NCBI RefSeq assembly: GCF_017745675.1
Contig: NZ_JAFLJM010000004.1
Span: forward strand, 62,001-126,000
DNA length: 64,000 nt
Origin: Alkalihalobacillus sp. BA299
GTDB taxonomy: Bacteria > Bacillota > Bacilli > Bacillales > Bacillaceae_F
Direction: 5' to 3'
A model generated the notes under the pieces. That model was not told the origin of the DNA, ran no database searches, and was given only the letters and a program-made list of their open reading frames with translations. The position numbers were made by a program, and so were the translations under genes. Below, piece by piece: positions 8,879 through 18,106 of this stretch (position 1 is its first letter; the number at the start of each line of letters is the position of its first letter).

Positions 8879-10696
8879 ATGAAAAAGCCAATGAGTCCAA
8901 CTTTATCATTTGATCCACCAACAGGGTCAATGTGGAAATATGAAATTAAGTACGATGGTTATCGTTGTCTCCTAAAATGGAGTACAACGGAGTTTTCCCT
9001 TATTAGTAAAAATGGGCGAATATTAAATGATCATTTCCCTGAACTCATTGCAGCGGGCGAAACGATTCGATCTTCCATTGATAAGCTTCTCCCCATAGTA
9101 CTAGATGGTGAAATCGTCGTTCTTGAAAATGACTATAAAGCTGACTTTGAAGCTATTCAGAGACGAGGAAGATTACGAAATGAAGAAACCATCCAAAAAG
9201 AAGCAACAAAAAAACCAGTTACATTCTGTGTCTTTGATTTACTACAATCGAAGGGGAAATGCTTAAAGAATGAAAGATATGTTACTCGAAAAAAACAATT
9301 ATTGAGTTTTTTTGAGAAAGCTCAATTGAATAAAGCACGAGCACCTTTCAAATATATTCCTTCCTTCAATTCGTTTGCTACCATTTGGGAACAAGTTGTT
9401 CAACATGATAGTGAAGGTGTAATTGCTAAACTCGACAGTAGTAAATGGGAAAATGGAAGAACACGAAATTGGTTAAAAATTAAAAACTATAAACATATCT
9501 GTTGCTTCATAACATCTTACGAAAAAGAGAATGGCTATTTTCATGTCGGCTTGTGGGATGAAAAACAGGTTCTGCCGATCGGCTTGTTTAAACACGGCCT
9601 AACTAGTGAAGAAGAACGAGCGTTGATTGAAACGATTAGAAAAAATAAATTAAATGAAGATAAGCAAATTGTTTTTGTAACTCCAGGCATTTGTATTGAA
9701 ATTAAGTATTTACAAATTTATAAAAATCAATTAAGAGAACCGTTTTTTGAAAAATTTCGTTTTGATATATCTTATGAGGAATGTACACTTGACCAAATCG
9801 TACAAAAACCAAAAACCTTTCAGGAAGTTGAAATAACAAACCCTGATAAAATATATTGGAAATCATTATCCATAACAAAAAATGATTATATCGAATTTAT
9901 CAAGAAAGTGTCTCCATACTTTTTTCCTTTTTTACAAGATCGACACCTTACAGTTGTTCGTTATCCAAATGGTATTGATAGCGAAGCTTTCTTTCAAAAG
10001 AATATTCCGGATTATGCTCCATCTTTCGTGGAGACGTCCGAGCATGAAGGTATTACCTACATTGTCTGCCAATCATTCGAAACTTTACTTTGGCTAGCTA
10101 ATCAAGGGGCAATTGAGTTCCACATCCCCTTTCAAACCATTCACTCGAATAAACCGAGAGAAATCGTTTTTGACCTGGATCCATACTCTGTTGCTGAATT
10201 CCACGTAGCTGTCAAAGGCGCATTAATGATTAAAGAAATTTGTGATCAACTCGGGCTGCTACCATTTATAAAAACATCAGGAGGCAAAGGAATTCAAGTT
10301 CATTTACCTTTACAAGAAGGAAAATATACGTATTCAGAAACAAGGGTATTTACTTCATTTGTTGCAGAGTATCTCATTTCTAAAGAGCCTAACTTATTTA
10401 CAGTTGAACGGCTAAAAAAAAATCGTGGCAAACGATTATATGTTGACTATGTACAGCATGCAGAAGGCAAAACTATTATTGCGCCTTATTCTGCAAGAGG
10501 GCGAAAGGAAGCAACTGTGGCTACTCCTCTATTTTGGGAAGAAGTAAATGAACAGTTATCACCAGCAAACTTTACAATTAACTCGATCATTGAGAGATTA
10601 AATCAAAAGGGGTGTCCGTTTAAAGATTATTTTGAAGTCAATCAACCTCTAGACCAGGTGATGGACTTTTTAAAAAACAAAAATAAAAGCCAATGA
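8879..10696 (+). CDS. ligD: LigD, ATP-dependent DNA ligase/polymerase for end joining
   Basis: A 605-residue two-domain enzyme with the ligase first and the polymerase second, the Bacillus order. The ligase active-site lysine is K24 in YEIKYDGYR; further ligase motifs include LDGEIVVL and GVIAKLDSSKW. The C-terminal primase-polymerase domain (about 310-605) has the metal-binding DLDPYS and SGGKGIQVH motifs. There is no nuclease domain, as in B. subtilis LigD (about 611 aa). The start follows GAAAGGATAATAT. It pairs with Ku on the other side of the YjcZ gene. Confidence 0.96.
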   Translation: MKKPMSPTLSFDPPTGSMWKYEIKYDGYRCLLKWSTTEFSLISKNGRILNDHFPELIAAGETIRSSIDKLLPIVLDGEIVVLENDYKADFEAIQRRGRLRNEETIQKEATKKPVTFCVFDLLQSKGKCLKNERYVTRKKQLLSFFEKAQLNKARAPFKYIPSFNSFATIWEQVVQHDSEGVIAKLDSSKWENGRTRNWLKIKNYKHICCFITSYEKENGYFHVGLWDEKQVLPIGLFKHGLTSEEERALIETIRKNKLNEDKQIVFVTPGICIEIKYLQIYKNQLREPFFEKFRFDISYEECTLDQIVQKPKTFQEVEITNPDKIYWKSLSITKNDYIEFIKKVSPYFFPFLQDRHLTVVRYPNGIDSEAFFQKNIPDYAPSFVETSEHEGITYIVCQSFETLLWLANQGAIEFHIPFQTIHSNKPREIVFDLDPYSVAEFHVAVKGALMIKEICDQLGLLPFIKTSGGKGIQVHLPLQEGKYTYSETRVFTSFVAEYLISKEPNLFTVERLKKNRGKRLYVDYVQHAEGKTIIAPYSARGRKEATVATPLFWEEVNEQLSPANFTINSIIERLNQKGCPFKDYFEVNQPLDQVMDFLKNKNKSQ

Positions 10697-10832
10697 ATGA
10701 TTTTTATTTTTGTGTGGCCTGTTTTTTATGTTAATGAAATATATAGTGTAGAATATACGGATATTCTGGTAAATCGGTGACATTTCATTTAAACTTCTAT
10801 TTATATAGCAAATTGAAAGGATGGTCCATTTA

Positions 10833-11651
10833 ATGAATGAAACGGAGAAGCTACACAAAAGAGCAAGGAACATGTTGATGGAAACAAGCCGAACATTTTT
10901 TATTCCCATTAGCAAATTACCAGGTGAGTTAGAAGAAGCTGTTATGTCAGCATACCTTTGCATGAGAGCAATTGACGAGATTGAGGACAACTCACAACTT
11001 CCATCAGAAGCAAAAATTAATTTATTAAATTCCCTCAGCAATATCATGAAAAGTACTTTTAATGAAGCTGATATTACAGCTCTTTTTGCACCATATAAGG
11101 ATTCTCTACCTGAAGTCACCTTACAGTTGAACGACTGGATAAAACTTAGCCCGCATTCTGCTACACCATCGATTTTAAATTCAACATCAAAAATGGCTGA
11201 AGGTATGGGAAAATGGGTTGAAAAAAATTGGAATATTGAAAGTACAGAGGACTTGGATCAATACACATTTTATGTTGCAGGTTTGGTAGGGGTTCTTCTT
11301 TCTGATCTTTGGAAGTGGTATGACGGTATTGAATGTGACCCATCTCTTGCTATTGGGTTCGGGCGTGGATTACAAGCTGTAAATATTATCCGAAATCGTG
11401 AAGAAGACTTGGCAAGAGGAGTAGATTTTTTCCCTAATGGATGGAAGATGACTGATATGTTTACATATGCTAGGACTAACTTAGAATTAGGAGATCTATA
11501 TTCTAAAAATTTAAAAGTAGGTCCAATTTATAATTTTTGTAAAATCCCACTTGCTCTTGCCTTTGCTACACTAGACGCCATTGAAGCAGGGGAGAAAAAG
11601 CTCACCCGGAATTCTGTGATCGAAATTGTGAATGAAGTAGTTGTGGAGTAA
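10833..11651 (+). CDS. yisP: Squalene/phytoene synthase family protein, YisP-like
   Basis: A 272-residue isoprenoid enzyme homologue close to B. subtilis YisP, which was reported to act as a farnesyl diphosphate phosphatase rather than a head-to-head synthase. The first Asp-rich motif is intact (DEIED, 48-52). The second reads NIIRNREED (184-192), with Asn188 where true synthases have the first Asp; this fits loss of the condensing reaction. ATG 10833 is used since the ATG at 10821 lies within the AAAGG ribosome site. It stands alone with its own terminator. In B. subtilis YisP affects biofilm and membrane microdomains. Confidence 0.85.
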   Translation: MNETEKLHKRARNMLMETSRTFFIPISKLPGELEEAVMSAYLCMRAIDEIEDNSQLPSEAKINLLNSLSNIMKSTFNEADITALFAPYKDSLPEVTLQLNDWIKLSPHSATPSILNSTSKMAEGMGKWVEKNWNIESTEDLDQYTFYVAGLVGVLLSDLWKWYDGIECDPSLAIGFGRGLQAVNIIRNREEDLARGVDFFPNGWKMTDMFTYARTNLELGDLYSKNLKVGPIYNFCKIPLALAFATLDAIEAGEKKLTRNSVIEIVNEVVVE

Positions 11652-11724
11652 TATTAATATTACTGTAGAATTATAAAGTAGGAGCTTGAAATTAAGAAAA
11701 AAAATAACTACGCTACTAATGAAA

Positions 11725-11751
11725 ACCCAAGTGAATATAATGCACTTGGGT
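11725..11751. terminator. Bidirectional terminator
   Basis: The stem ACCCAAGTG/CACTTGGGT with TTTTTT on the plus side and AAAA before it serves the convergent yisP-like and methionine gamma-lyase genes. Confidence 0.9.
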
Positions 11752-11766
11752 TTTTTCTCGTTGAGA

Positions 11767-12945
11767 TTAAATTTTCTCTAATGCTTGCTCGATGTCAGCC
11801 CAGATGTCTTCCCAGGCTTCTAAGCCAACCGATAAACGGAGTAATTCTGGGGCGATTCCCATCTGTGTTCGTTTTTCTTCAGGTACAACGGCATGCGTCA
11901 TCGTCGCAGGGTGTTGGATAAGAGTTTCGGCATCACCGAGACTGACGGCAATTTTAATTAACTTCAATTCATTCATAAAGTGTTGAGCAGTTTCTTTACC
12001 ACCTTCCACTTGAAAGCTGATCATTCCCCCAGCCTGTTTCATTTGCTTTTTTACAATATCCACTTGTGAGAAACGATCATCTCCTGGGAAGATCATTTCT
12101 TTGATTTTTGGGTGAGTTGTCATTTTATTTGCTATTTGAATAGCATTTGTACAATGACGATCCATCCTGATCGGAAGCGTTTTTAACCCTCGAATGAGCA
12201 ACCACGCATCAAATGGACTAATTATCCCACCAATATCCTTTTGCGTTGTCATCCGAACCTCATTGACAAATTCTTGGCTTCCAACCAATAACCCAGCAAC
12301 AACATCTCCATGTCCACTAATATACTTAGTTGCACTGTGAACGACGATATCTGCACCAAAAAAAAGTGGTTGTTGTAAGTAAGGAGTAGCAAACGTATTA
12401 TCAACCACAACCTTTGTACCTACTTCATTACCTATCTTACTAACTAACTGAAGATCTACTAATTTCATTGTCGGATTAATTGGCGTTTCTACATAGATCA
12501 CTTTCGTTTCTGGACGAATGTAAGAACGAATATGGTCTTCCTTATCCATTGCAATTAAATCATAGTCAACATTAAAACGATATTTTAACAATTCTAATAA
12601 ACCGTAGGTACAACCATATACTCCTTCAGAAACAAGAATATGGTCACCCGAGCGAACGAGGGCAAATATTGTTGCAGAAATAGCAGCCATTCCTGAACTA
12701 AATGCTAGCCCTGCTTCTCCTCCCTCTAACTCAGCAATCCGTTCTTCTAAGACCGTGACAGTCGGATTTCCTAACCTTGAATAAATGTATCCTGCTTCTT
12801 CCCCGGCAAAACGTCGTTCTCCTTGCTCTGCAGATTCCATTGTAAATGTTGAAGATTGAAAAAGTGGAGGTGTTAAACTCCCTTCATAAGCATTACTTTC
12901 ATAACCTTTGTGAATGACCTCTGTTTCTAATCTGAAGTTTTTCAA
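11767..12945 (-). CDS. Cys/Met metabolism PLP enzyme, methionine gamma-lyase type
   Basis: A 392-residue fold-type I PLP enzyme of the cystathionine gamma-synthase/lyase family. The PLP lysine lies in VVHSATKYISGHGD, the substrate loop in YIYSRLGNPTV, and the PLP tyrosine in the same stretch. The wording of the N-terminus and the GEEAGYIYSRLGNP region best fit methionine gamma-lyase, which splits methionine to methanethiol, ammonia and 2-oxobutyrate; cystathionine lyase is the alternative. TTG at 12945 is preferred because GAAGGG sits directly before it and overlaps the GTG at 12954. A perfect cre site lies upstream at 13018-13031. No S-box was found. Confidence 0.85.
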   Translation of the reverse strand: MKNFRLETEVIHKGYESNAYEGSLTPPLFQSSTFTMESAEQGERRFAGEEAGYIYSRLGNPTVTVLEERIAELEGGEAGLAFSSGMAAISATIFALVRSGDHILVSEGVYGCTYGLLELLKYRFNVDYDLIAMDKEDHIRSYIRPETKVIYVETPINPTMKLVDLQLVSKIGNEVGTKVVVDNTFATPYLQQPLFFGADIVVHSATKYISGHGDVVAGLLVGSQEFVNEVRMTTQKDIGGIISPFDAWLLIRGLKTLPIRMDRHCTNAIQIANKMTTHPKIKEMIFPGDDRFSQVDIVKKQMKQAGGMISFQVEGGKETAQHFMNELKLIKIAVSLGDAETLIQHPATMTHAVVPEEKRTQMGIAPELLRLSVGLEAWEDIWADIEQALEKI

Positions 12946-13017
12946 AAAAATCACCCTTCTCCGATTATTTCTCTTTCTCTCCTCTTATATTATTCTATGG
13001 GCGTATGAAATGATCAA

Positions 13018-13031
13018 TGAAAACGCTTGCA
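13018..13031. promoter_or_regulatory. cre site (CcpA operator)
   Basis: TGAAAACGCTTGCA fits the consensus TGWAARCGYTWNCW at every position. It lies between the divergent methionine gamma-lyase-type gene and the zinc-ribbon gene, so carbon catabolite control of one or both is likely. Confidence 0.75.
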
Positions 13032-13119
13032 AATTTAAAGGCACGCCCTCTCTGATTCATATATAGTAAATATTCGTACAATAAAATGGAAACACTATTA
13101 GAAGGAGGTGCTACTAATT

Positions 13120-13359
13120 ATGGCGGAACCATATTTATGTCCTAATTGTAAAACAAATCGATCACGCTTTAACCGCATTGAACAACAAGCACAGGCTGTA
13201 AAATTAAATCCACAAACAGGTGAGATAATCGAACAATATACAAATGAACAACTTGAGCCTTTTCATCTGCCTTATCGTGGACCTTCACTAAAAGTACAGT
13301 GTGGAACATGTGGTCTTATTGAGGATGAACGAATGTTTATCCAGTATGGCAAGAAATAA
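13120..13359 (+). CDS. Small zinc-ribbon protein
   Basis: A 79-residue protein with two CxxC pairs, CPNC at 7-10 and CGTC at about 65-68, giving a zinc-ribbon pattern. Between them is a charged stretch (FNRIEQQAQAVKLNPQTGEI). It is conserved in bacilli, but I do not know a proven function. ATG 13120 follows AGAAGGAGGTG at good spacing; the longer frame from 13108 would start inside that site. It is a single gene ended by the hairpin at 13386-13403. Confidence 0.75.
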   Translation: MAEPYLCPNCKTNRSRFNRIEQQAQAVKLNPQTGEIIEQYTNEQLEPFHLPYRGPSLKVQCGTCGLIEDERMFIQYGKK

Positions 13360-13385
13360 TAATTCACATAACTATTTTTATTATT

Positions 13386-13403
13386 AGAGGGCTATAACCC
13401 TCT
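13386..13403 (+). terminator. Terminator of the zinc-ribbon gene
   Basis: Stem AGAGGG/CCCTCT, loop CTATAA, then TTTTTTT. Confidence 0.85.
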
Positions 13404-13518
13404 TTTTTTATGAATAATACGTTATTTAATGATTTGTAAATCTTTTTCTTTTTTCAAATCGGTAAAGAACTGTTAAAATACTCTTATAATAGAAATTATA
13501 CATAATCGGAGGGTATAT

Positions 13519-14751
13519 ATGGAAAATATACAAACAAAACTAGAAAAATACGCTGAATTGGCTGTAAAAGTCGGTGTGAATATCCAAAAAAATCAAACAT
13601 TAGTCATTAATGCTCCACTTGCTGCCGTAGATTTTGTCCGAATAGTAGCACTAAAAGCTTACGAAAATGGGGCTAAAAATGTACACGTGGAGTGGAACGA
13701 TGAGGAACTCGCATTAATTAAATATAAAAATGCACCAGATGAAGCCTTTCATGAGTTTCCACTATGGAAAGCAAAAGGTTATGAAGAAATGGCTGAAAAT
13801 GGCGCCGCTTTCATGAGTATCGTCGCTAATAACCCAGACCTTTTAAAAGGTGTTAATCCAGAACGGATTTCAAATGCAAATAAAGCATCAGGCCAAGCGA
13901 TGGACACATTCCGCTCGTATGTTCAATCTGACAAAATTAGCTGGACTGTCATTGCCGCATCAGCACCAGGTTGGGCACAAAAAGTATTTTCAAATGAAGC
14001 TAAGGATGTTGCCGTTGAAAAGCTTTGGAATGCTATATTTAAAGCAACTCGGGTTGAATTAGAAGATCCTGTATCTGCATGGAAGGAACATTGTGAAAAT
14101 TTAACGAGCAAAGTAGAATTCTTAAACAATAAGCGTTTTCATAAACTTCATTACACAGCCCCTGGAACAGACTTAACGATTGAACTTCCAGAAAAGCATT
14201 TATGGGCTGGTGCTGGAAGTAATAACGAAAAAAATGTTTATTTTGTTGCCAATTTGCCTACCGAGGAAGTTTTTACTGCTGCTAAAAAAGATGGGGTTAA
14301 TGGTACAGTATCAAGTACAAAACCATTAAATTATGGAGGAACATTAATTCAAAACTTTTCCCTTACATTTAAAGATGGGAAAGTTGTAGAATATTCTGCG
14401 GAAGAGGGGTACGAAACTCTAAAACGGCTAGTTGAAACAGATGAAGGTTCTGCATATCTAGGTGAAGTAGCACTAGTACCTCACGATTCACCAATTTCAA
14501 ATTCAAACATTATTTTCTATAATACTTTATTTGATGAAAATGCATCAAACCATCTTGCCTTAGGTAGCGCCTATGCTTTTAACTTAGAAGGTGGAAAGAC
14601 AATGTCCAAAGAAGAATTACAAAGAAACGGCTTAAATACAAGTATTACACACGTTGACTTCATGATTGGTTCTGCAGAAATGAATATAGATGGGATTACA
14701 GCTGGGGGCGAGCGCGAGCCTCTATTTAGAAATGGAAATTGGGCGTTTTAA
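13519..14751 (+). CDS. ampS: M29 family aminopeptidase (AmpS-like)
   Basis: A 410-residue cytosolic metallo-aminopeptidase, the same length as B. subtilis AmpS. Metal-binding positions of the M29 family are visible in order: Glu in GAGSNNEKNVYFVANLPTEE, Glu in SAEEGYE, His in VPHDSPIS, His in NHLALGSAY, and the His/Asp pair in THVDFMIGS. It removes N-terminal residues from peptides. Ribosome site CGGAGGG before ATG. It is monocistronic, and only a weak hairpin follows (14825-14866). Confidence 0.93.
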   Translation: MENIQTKLEKYAELAVKVGVNIQKNQTLVINAPLAAVDFVRIVALKAYENGAKNVHVEWNDEELALIKYKNAPDEAFHEFPLWKAKGYEEMAENGAAFMSIVANNPDLLKGVNPERISNANKASGQAMDTFRSYVQSDKISWTVIAASAPGWAQKVFSNEAKDVAVEKLWNAIFKATRVELEDPVSAWKEHCENLTSKVEFLNNKRFHKLHYTAPGTDLTIELPEKHLWAGAGSNNEKNVYFVANLPTEEVFTAAKKDGVNGTVSSTKPLNYGGTLIQNFSLTFKDGKVVEYSAEEGYETLKRLVETDEGSAYLGEVALVPHDSPISNSNIIFYNTLFDENASNHLALGSAYAFNLEGGKTMSKEELQRNGLNTSITHVDFMIGSAEMNIDGITAGGEREPLFRNGNWAF

Positions 14752-14824
14752 TAAAAGGCTTTATTTACTTAGCAATCTCCTATCCTATAAGACATAAATA
14801 ACTTTTAAAACCGAATTAATATAC

Positions 14825-14866
14825 GAGGGGATACGATTAAAAGTAGAATTTAAGTTGTATCCCCTC
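14825..14866 (+). terminator. Inverted repeat after ampS
   Basis: GAGGGGATAC and its complement GTATCCCCTC are separated by 22 nt. It may be the ampS terminator, though the T-run after it is poor. Apart from this, 14752-14930 shows nothing recognisable. Confidence 0.5.
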
Positions 14867-14930
14867 TCTTCGTTAGGCAAACATATCCCCCAACTTTTGG
14901 GCTCATACGCTCAGGAGTCCAAGCCGGCTC

Positions 14931-15196
14931 CTAAACTAGCTGAACATCACAGTTGTTTACCACTGGAAGTTGTAGAACAGAAGATTTTACCCCATTAATT
15001 ATAGAGCTTAACTTAGTTACTTCGTTTTCATACCCTTTTGCCTACATGTTTGTGAGCAATGGAGTTGGTTTAATAGTAGAATGTAGGATCAGTTTTTCAT
15101 CTTTTTTAAGAGATTTGACGGTAGTCATAATTTTTTTTAAAGGATCTTTTTTATTATTTAAATCCTCATGTACATCCAAAATATTTTCTCTTCTTA
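14931..15196 (-). pseudogene. DUF2249-domain gene broken by a TAG codon
   Basis: The minus strand reads ILDVHEDLNNKKDPLKKIM, then LILHSTIKPTPLLTNM, then TAG (15042-15044), then AKGYENEVTKLSS. This is the DUF2249 pattern, in which family members read ...PLLxxMEAKGF; one G-to-T change would turn GAG (Glu) into TAG. No ATG/GTG/TTG start is found after the AAAGGAGG at about 15201-15208; the codon in place is TTA, so the start also looks lost. The last part (VLQLPVVNNCDVQLV) does not match the family well. I infer a decayed gene. DUF2249 proteins are small TusA-like fold proteins often near nitrate/nitric oxide genes. Confidence 0.7.
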
Positions 15197-15348
15197 ATAA
15201 CCTCCTTTTACAATGTTGTTACCTTAAATGTAGAGTTTTTTATGAAATTTTGAAGTGATTTTAATCACCTAATTACGTATTGACAATATTTCGCAACAAA
15301 TCAACTTCAATATATTTCCTTTTTTGAGCACTGAATGAACCTACAAAA

Positions 15349-15392
15349 AAAAAGAGCAATGACTACTATTTGTTAGTAGCATAGCTCTTTTT
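15349..15392 (-). terminator. Terminator hairpin
   Basis: Stem AAAAAGAGC/GCTCTTTTT with an inner arm GACTACTA/TAGTAGC. It lies between the pseudogene and the unknown gene at 15470 and probably ends the latter. Confidence 0.75.
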
Positions 15393-15469
15393 CTCATTGA
15401 AGAATTCATTATCATTCATTTTATGTGATTCATTATTGGTTATATTTCAATACAAATTTAATGGTTTAT

Positions 15470-15730
15470 TTAACTAGGAGGAGTTAGTCGATGTAATGTT
15501 TTAGTAATACTCTGAGATTTAATTTTATTAAACTCTTTCAATCCACTTTTTTTAATGACAAAACTTGAAAATGAATATGACTCTTTTGGTTTGGCACACT
15601 TTTCAATCTCATCAATTAGCAACTGTAAGTAGTAATTAACGACAAAAAGCTCATTGTTTACAATCGGAATATCAACGATTCTATATTTCTGTCCACTCCA
15701 ATGAAAGAGTTCCAAGTTTTTAGTTGCCAT
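15470..15730 (-). CDS. Unknown small protein (86 aa)
   Basis: An intact frame opening MATKNLELFHWSGQKYRIVD, with a GGGGTGG ribosome site. The middle is hydrophobic-amphipathic (NNELFVVNYYLQLLIDEIEKC) and the end is basic. There is no signal peptide, clear membrane helix or known motif. I do not recognise the family. It lies 90 bp downstream of the aldo/keto reductase on the same strand and could share its transcript. Confidence 0.5.
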   Translation of the reverse strand: MATKNLELFHWSGQKYRIVDIPIVNNELFVVNYYLQLLIDEIEKCAKPKESYSFSSFVIKKSGLKEFNKIKSQSITKTLHRLTPPS

Positions 15731-15822
15731 CTATTTACCACCCCAAATTCGTTCTATAAATAGAATAACCTATTTTCTTATTACGAACAACAATATGTAT
15801 AAAATTTTAATGAAAACTTAAT

Positions 15823-16734
15823 TTACAGATGGGCAGTATACTTTTGTGTTTTCGTTAGTTCTTTTATTTCCTGAACTAATTGTTGTGGTAAGTTATTGAA
15901 TTGATTATAAGAATTTAAAATATCTGTTAATTGTTCTATTGTTCTTGCTCCTGGTATTGTAGTCGCTACTGTTTGAGCTGATGTTGAAAAACGAAGTGCT
16001 AGACTAATTAAAGATGGATTACTCTGAAGTATTTGTTCAATGGAAGGTAATATTTTCTCTAACTCTTCTTTCGAATAATCAAGAAAACCATTATCAATTT
16101 TCTTCCTCCAATTTCTAGATAAAACACCTTTTGCTAATGGACCTCTAGCAATCACACTAATTTTATGGGTATCTAAAGTTTCAAATACACTTTCAGGACG
16201 ACGGTCTAAAAAACTATATTGCATCATCACACTAACTATGTTTGATTTTTCGGCAAACTCGCGAATAACGTTAGGGCGAATCGATGAAATGCCATAATAA
16301 CGAATACATCCTTCTTTTTTTAGCTCCTCAAAAGCTTCAATTGTTTCTTCAATTGGGTCTTCTATCGTTCCACCGTGAAGTTGATATAAATCAATATAAT
16401 CGGTTTGGAGTCGGTGTAAACTTTTTTTGACTGCTGACTTTATGTAACTCTTTGAAGGATCCCATCTCCAACCATCTCCGTTTTCATTCCAGCGATTCCC
16501 TACTTTTGTTGCTAAAATAACTTCATCTCTTTTTCCTTTTATGGCTTTTCCAACAAGTTGTTCATTTAATCCAAATTCATACAAATCCGCTGTATCTATA
16601 AAATTTATACCTTGTTCTATTGCCTTATGAATAATGTCTATTGCATCTTTTTCACTTGAAGCTTTCAACGACATACATCCTAAACCAATTTCCGAGACAA
16701 ACAATTCACTTGTACCTAATCGTCTTTTTAACAT
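15823..16734 (-). CDS. Aldo/keto reductase
   Basis: A 303-residue NADPH-dependent oxidoreductase of the aldo/keto reductase fold. The catalytic tetrad is visible: D50 and Y52 (FIDTADLYEFG), K77 (ILATKVGNR), H120 (LYQLHGGT). The C-terminal cofactor region includes SNPSLISLALRF and TTIPGARTIEQL. The physiological substrate is not evident. The start follows AGAGGTG. An AT-rich inverted repeat (16828-16866) lies upstream, beyond its start. Confidence 0.92.
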   Translation of the reverse strand: MLKRRLGTSELFVSEIGLGCMSLKASSEKDAIDIIHKAIEQGINFIDTADLYEFGLNEQLVGKAIKGKRDEVILATKVGNRWNENGDGWRWDPSKSYIKSAVKKSLHRLQTDYIDLYQLHGGTIEDPIEETIEAFEELKKEGCIRYYGISSIRPNVIREFAEKSNIVSVMMQYSFLDRRPESVFETLDTHKISVIARGPLAKGVLSRNWRKKIDNGFLDYSKEELEKILPSIEQILQSNPSLISLALRFSTSAQTVATTIPGARTIEQLTDILNSYNQFNNLPQQLVQEIKELTKTQKYTAHL

Positions 16735-16827
16735 TATAACACCTCTATACCGTTTTCTTTAGTTAAACAAATTTCCAAACTGTAAGCAATAAAAAAGGCT
16801 ATCATTTCATTTCTGCTAAACAACTAA

Positions 16828-16866
16828 ACGATATATTAAACAACATTAAGAAGTTTAATATATCGT
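16828..16866. repeat. Perfect AT-rich inverted repeat
   Basis: The 14-bp arms ACGATATATTAAAC and GTTTAATATATCGT are separated by 11 nt. It lies between the esterase stop (16901, minus) and the aldo/keto reductase start. It may terminate the esterase transcript or serve as an operator; there is no T-run. Confidence 0.7.
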
Positions 16867-16900
16867 GTAAAATGTTGAAGCTTATGACCTGAATCAGCTT

Positions 16901-18106
16901 TTATTTTATAATTGTATATTGAGTTGGTAACATTGAAAAAGCTTGTCTACCAATTAAAAAGCCAGCCATAGCATAGGCTTCTAATTGATCTCGAAGTGTT
17001 TCTTTTCCGTCCTGAATATCTACCACCTTGACTTTGTACTCTTCTTGCGTAATGTCCTCATGAAATGCAGTTTTCAAATAATGAACTGATCGCTGCAGCC
17101 CATGATTACCACGATACATGACTTCATAAAATGAAATAAACCCATGCATCACACCTTTATAACGAATGGTTTCTACAGGAACACCAAATTCATTTAACCT
17201 CTTACCATATGCTTCCCCTTCGTCTCGCAGTGGGTCAAATTCAGCGGTAATAATTAAAGTTGGTGGTAAACTCGATAAATCCTCAGCTTCAAGTGGTGAA
17301 GTATATGGGCTAGACCACATTTCTTGCTCCGGTGTATATTTATCTCTAGCTAAATACATTACACTCCTTGATAGTAAATAATATCCGCTATCATAAACAT
17401 TACGGGATGGTAACGCTACATCTTTAAACGTTGTTAACGGATAATAAAGAACTTGTGCAGATAACTTAGGACCACCTACATCTCTAGACATCGTTGCAAC
17501 AACTGTAGCTATGTTCCCACCTGCACTATCTCCAGCTACAGCAATTTTACTCCTATCACCATTCCATTCATCGGCCATGTCATAGGCCCATAATAGTGCA
17601 TCATATCCGTCTTCAATTGCGGTTGGAAAAACATGCTTAGGAGCAACACGATAGCCTACCGCAATAACTATACTTTGTGTTCTAGCTGCTAAAGCTCGTA
17701 CAATATTTTCATGCGTTTCAATACTCCCATATCCTTCTAAAAAAGCACCGCCATGGTAATACATAATAATCGGATAAGGTCCTTCACCTTTTGGTCGATA
17801 TACTTTCCCTGCTATTGTTGACCCGTCTCGAACCGGGATTTCCACATTTTCTCTTACCATTGTACTTCTGCCACTACTACTTTTTACAAAACTCGGAATT
17901 TCTATATCAAGTGGTACTAAATTTTCATTAATGGCATGTAAAATAACAGCTGTCTTGACAGGCAGTTTCCCTTCCTCTTTTGACGCCCATTGCTCTACAG
18001 AAATGAAAACAACAATAGCAAATAAGAGGATAAATACAGAAAGTCCAACAATTAAATTTCTGATTATTCTGAAAAATCTAAATATATACAAGTTATTTTT
18101 ACTCAT
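16901..18106 (-). CDS. Membrane-anchored alpha/beta hydrolase (HSL-type esterase)
   Basis: A 401-residue esterase/lipase of the hormone-sensitive-lipase group. An N-terminal transmembrane helix (about 17-36, LIVGLSVFILLFAIVVFIS) should anchor it with the enzyme outside. The oxyanion motif is YYHGGAF (117-122), the nucleophile S194 in GDSAGGN, the acid D291 in EFDPLRD and the base H321 in GVMHGF. The substrate is unknown; short-chain esters are typical for the group. Monocistronic. The start follows GAGGGGATTTT. Confidence 0.9.
   Translation of the reverse strand: MSKNNLYIFRFFRIIRNLIVGLSVFILLFAIVVFISVEQWASKEEGKLPVKTAVILHAINENLVPLDIEIPSFVKSSSGRSTMVRENVEIPVRDGSTIAGKVYRPKGEGPYPIIMYYHGGAFLEGYGSIETHENIVRALAARTQSIVIAVGYRVAPKHVFPTAIEDGYDALLWAYDMADEWNGDRSKIAVAGDSAGGNIATVVATMSRDVGGPKLSAQVLYYPLTTFKDVALPSRNVYDSGYYLLSRSVMYLARDKYTPEQEMWSSPYTSPLEAEDLSSLPPTLIITAEFDPLRDEGEAYGKRLNEFGVPVETIRYKGVMHGFISFYEVMYRGNHGLQRSVHYLKTAFHEDITQEEYKVKVVDIQDGKETLRDQLEAYAMAGFLIGRQAFSMLPTQYTIIK

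Noticed and set aside
10670..11119. 149-aa minus-strand ORF over the YisP-like gene
   Set aside because: Shadow frame with no family features; the plus strand codes for the enzyme.
15042..15044. TAG in the DUF2249 gene as a recoded (pyrrolysine) codon
   Set aside because: No pyrrolysine genes are seen, the family has Glu here, and the start codon is also damaged; decay is simpler.
14953..15258. 101-aa plus-strand ORF
   Set aside because: Lies antisense to the readable DUF2249 remnant, with no RBS.
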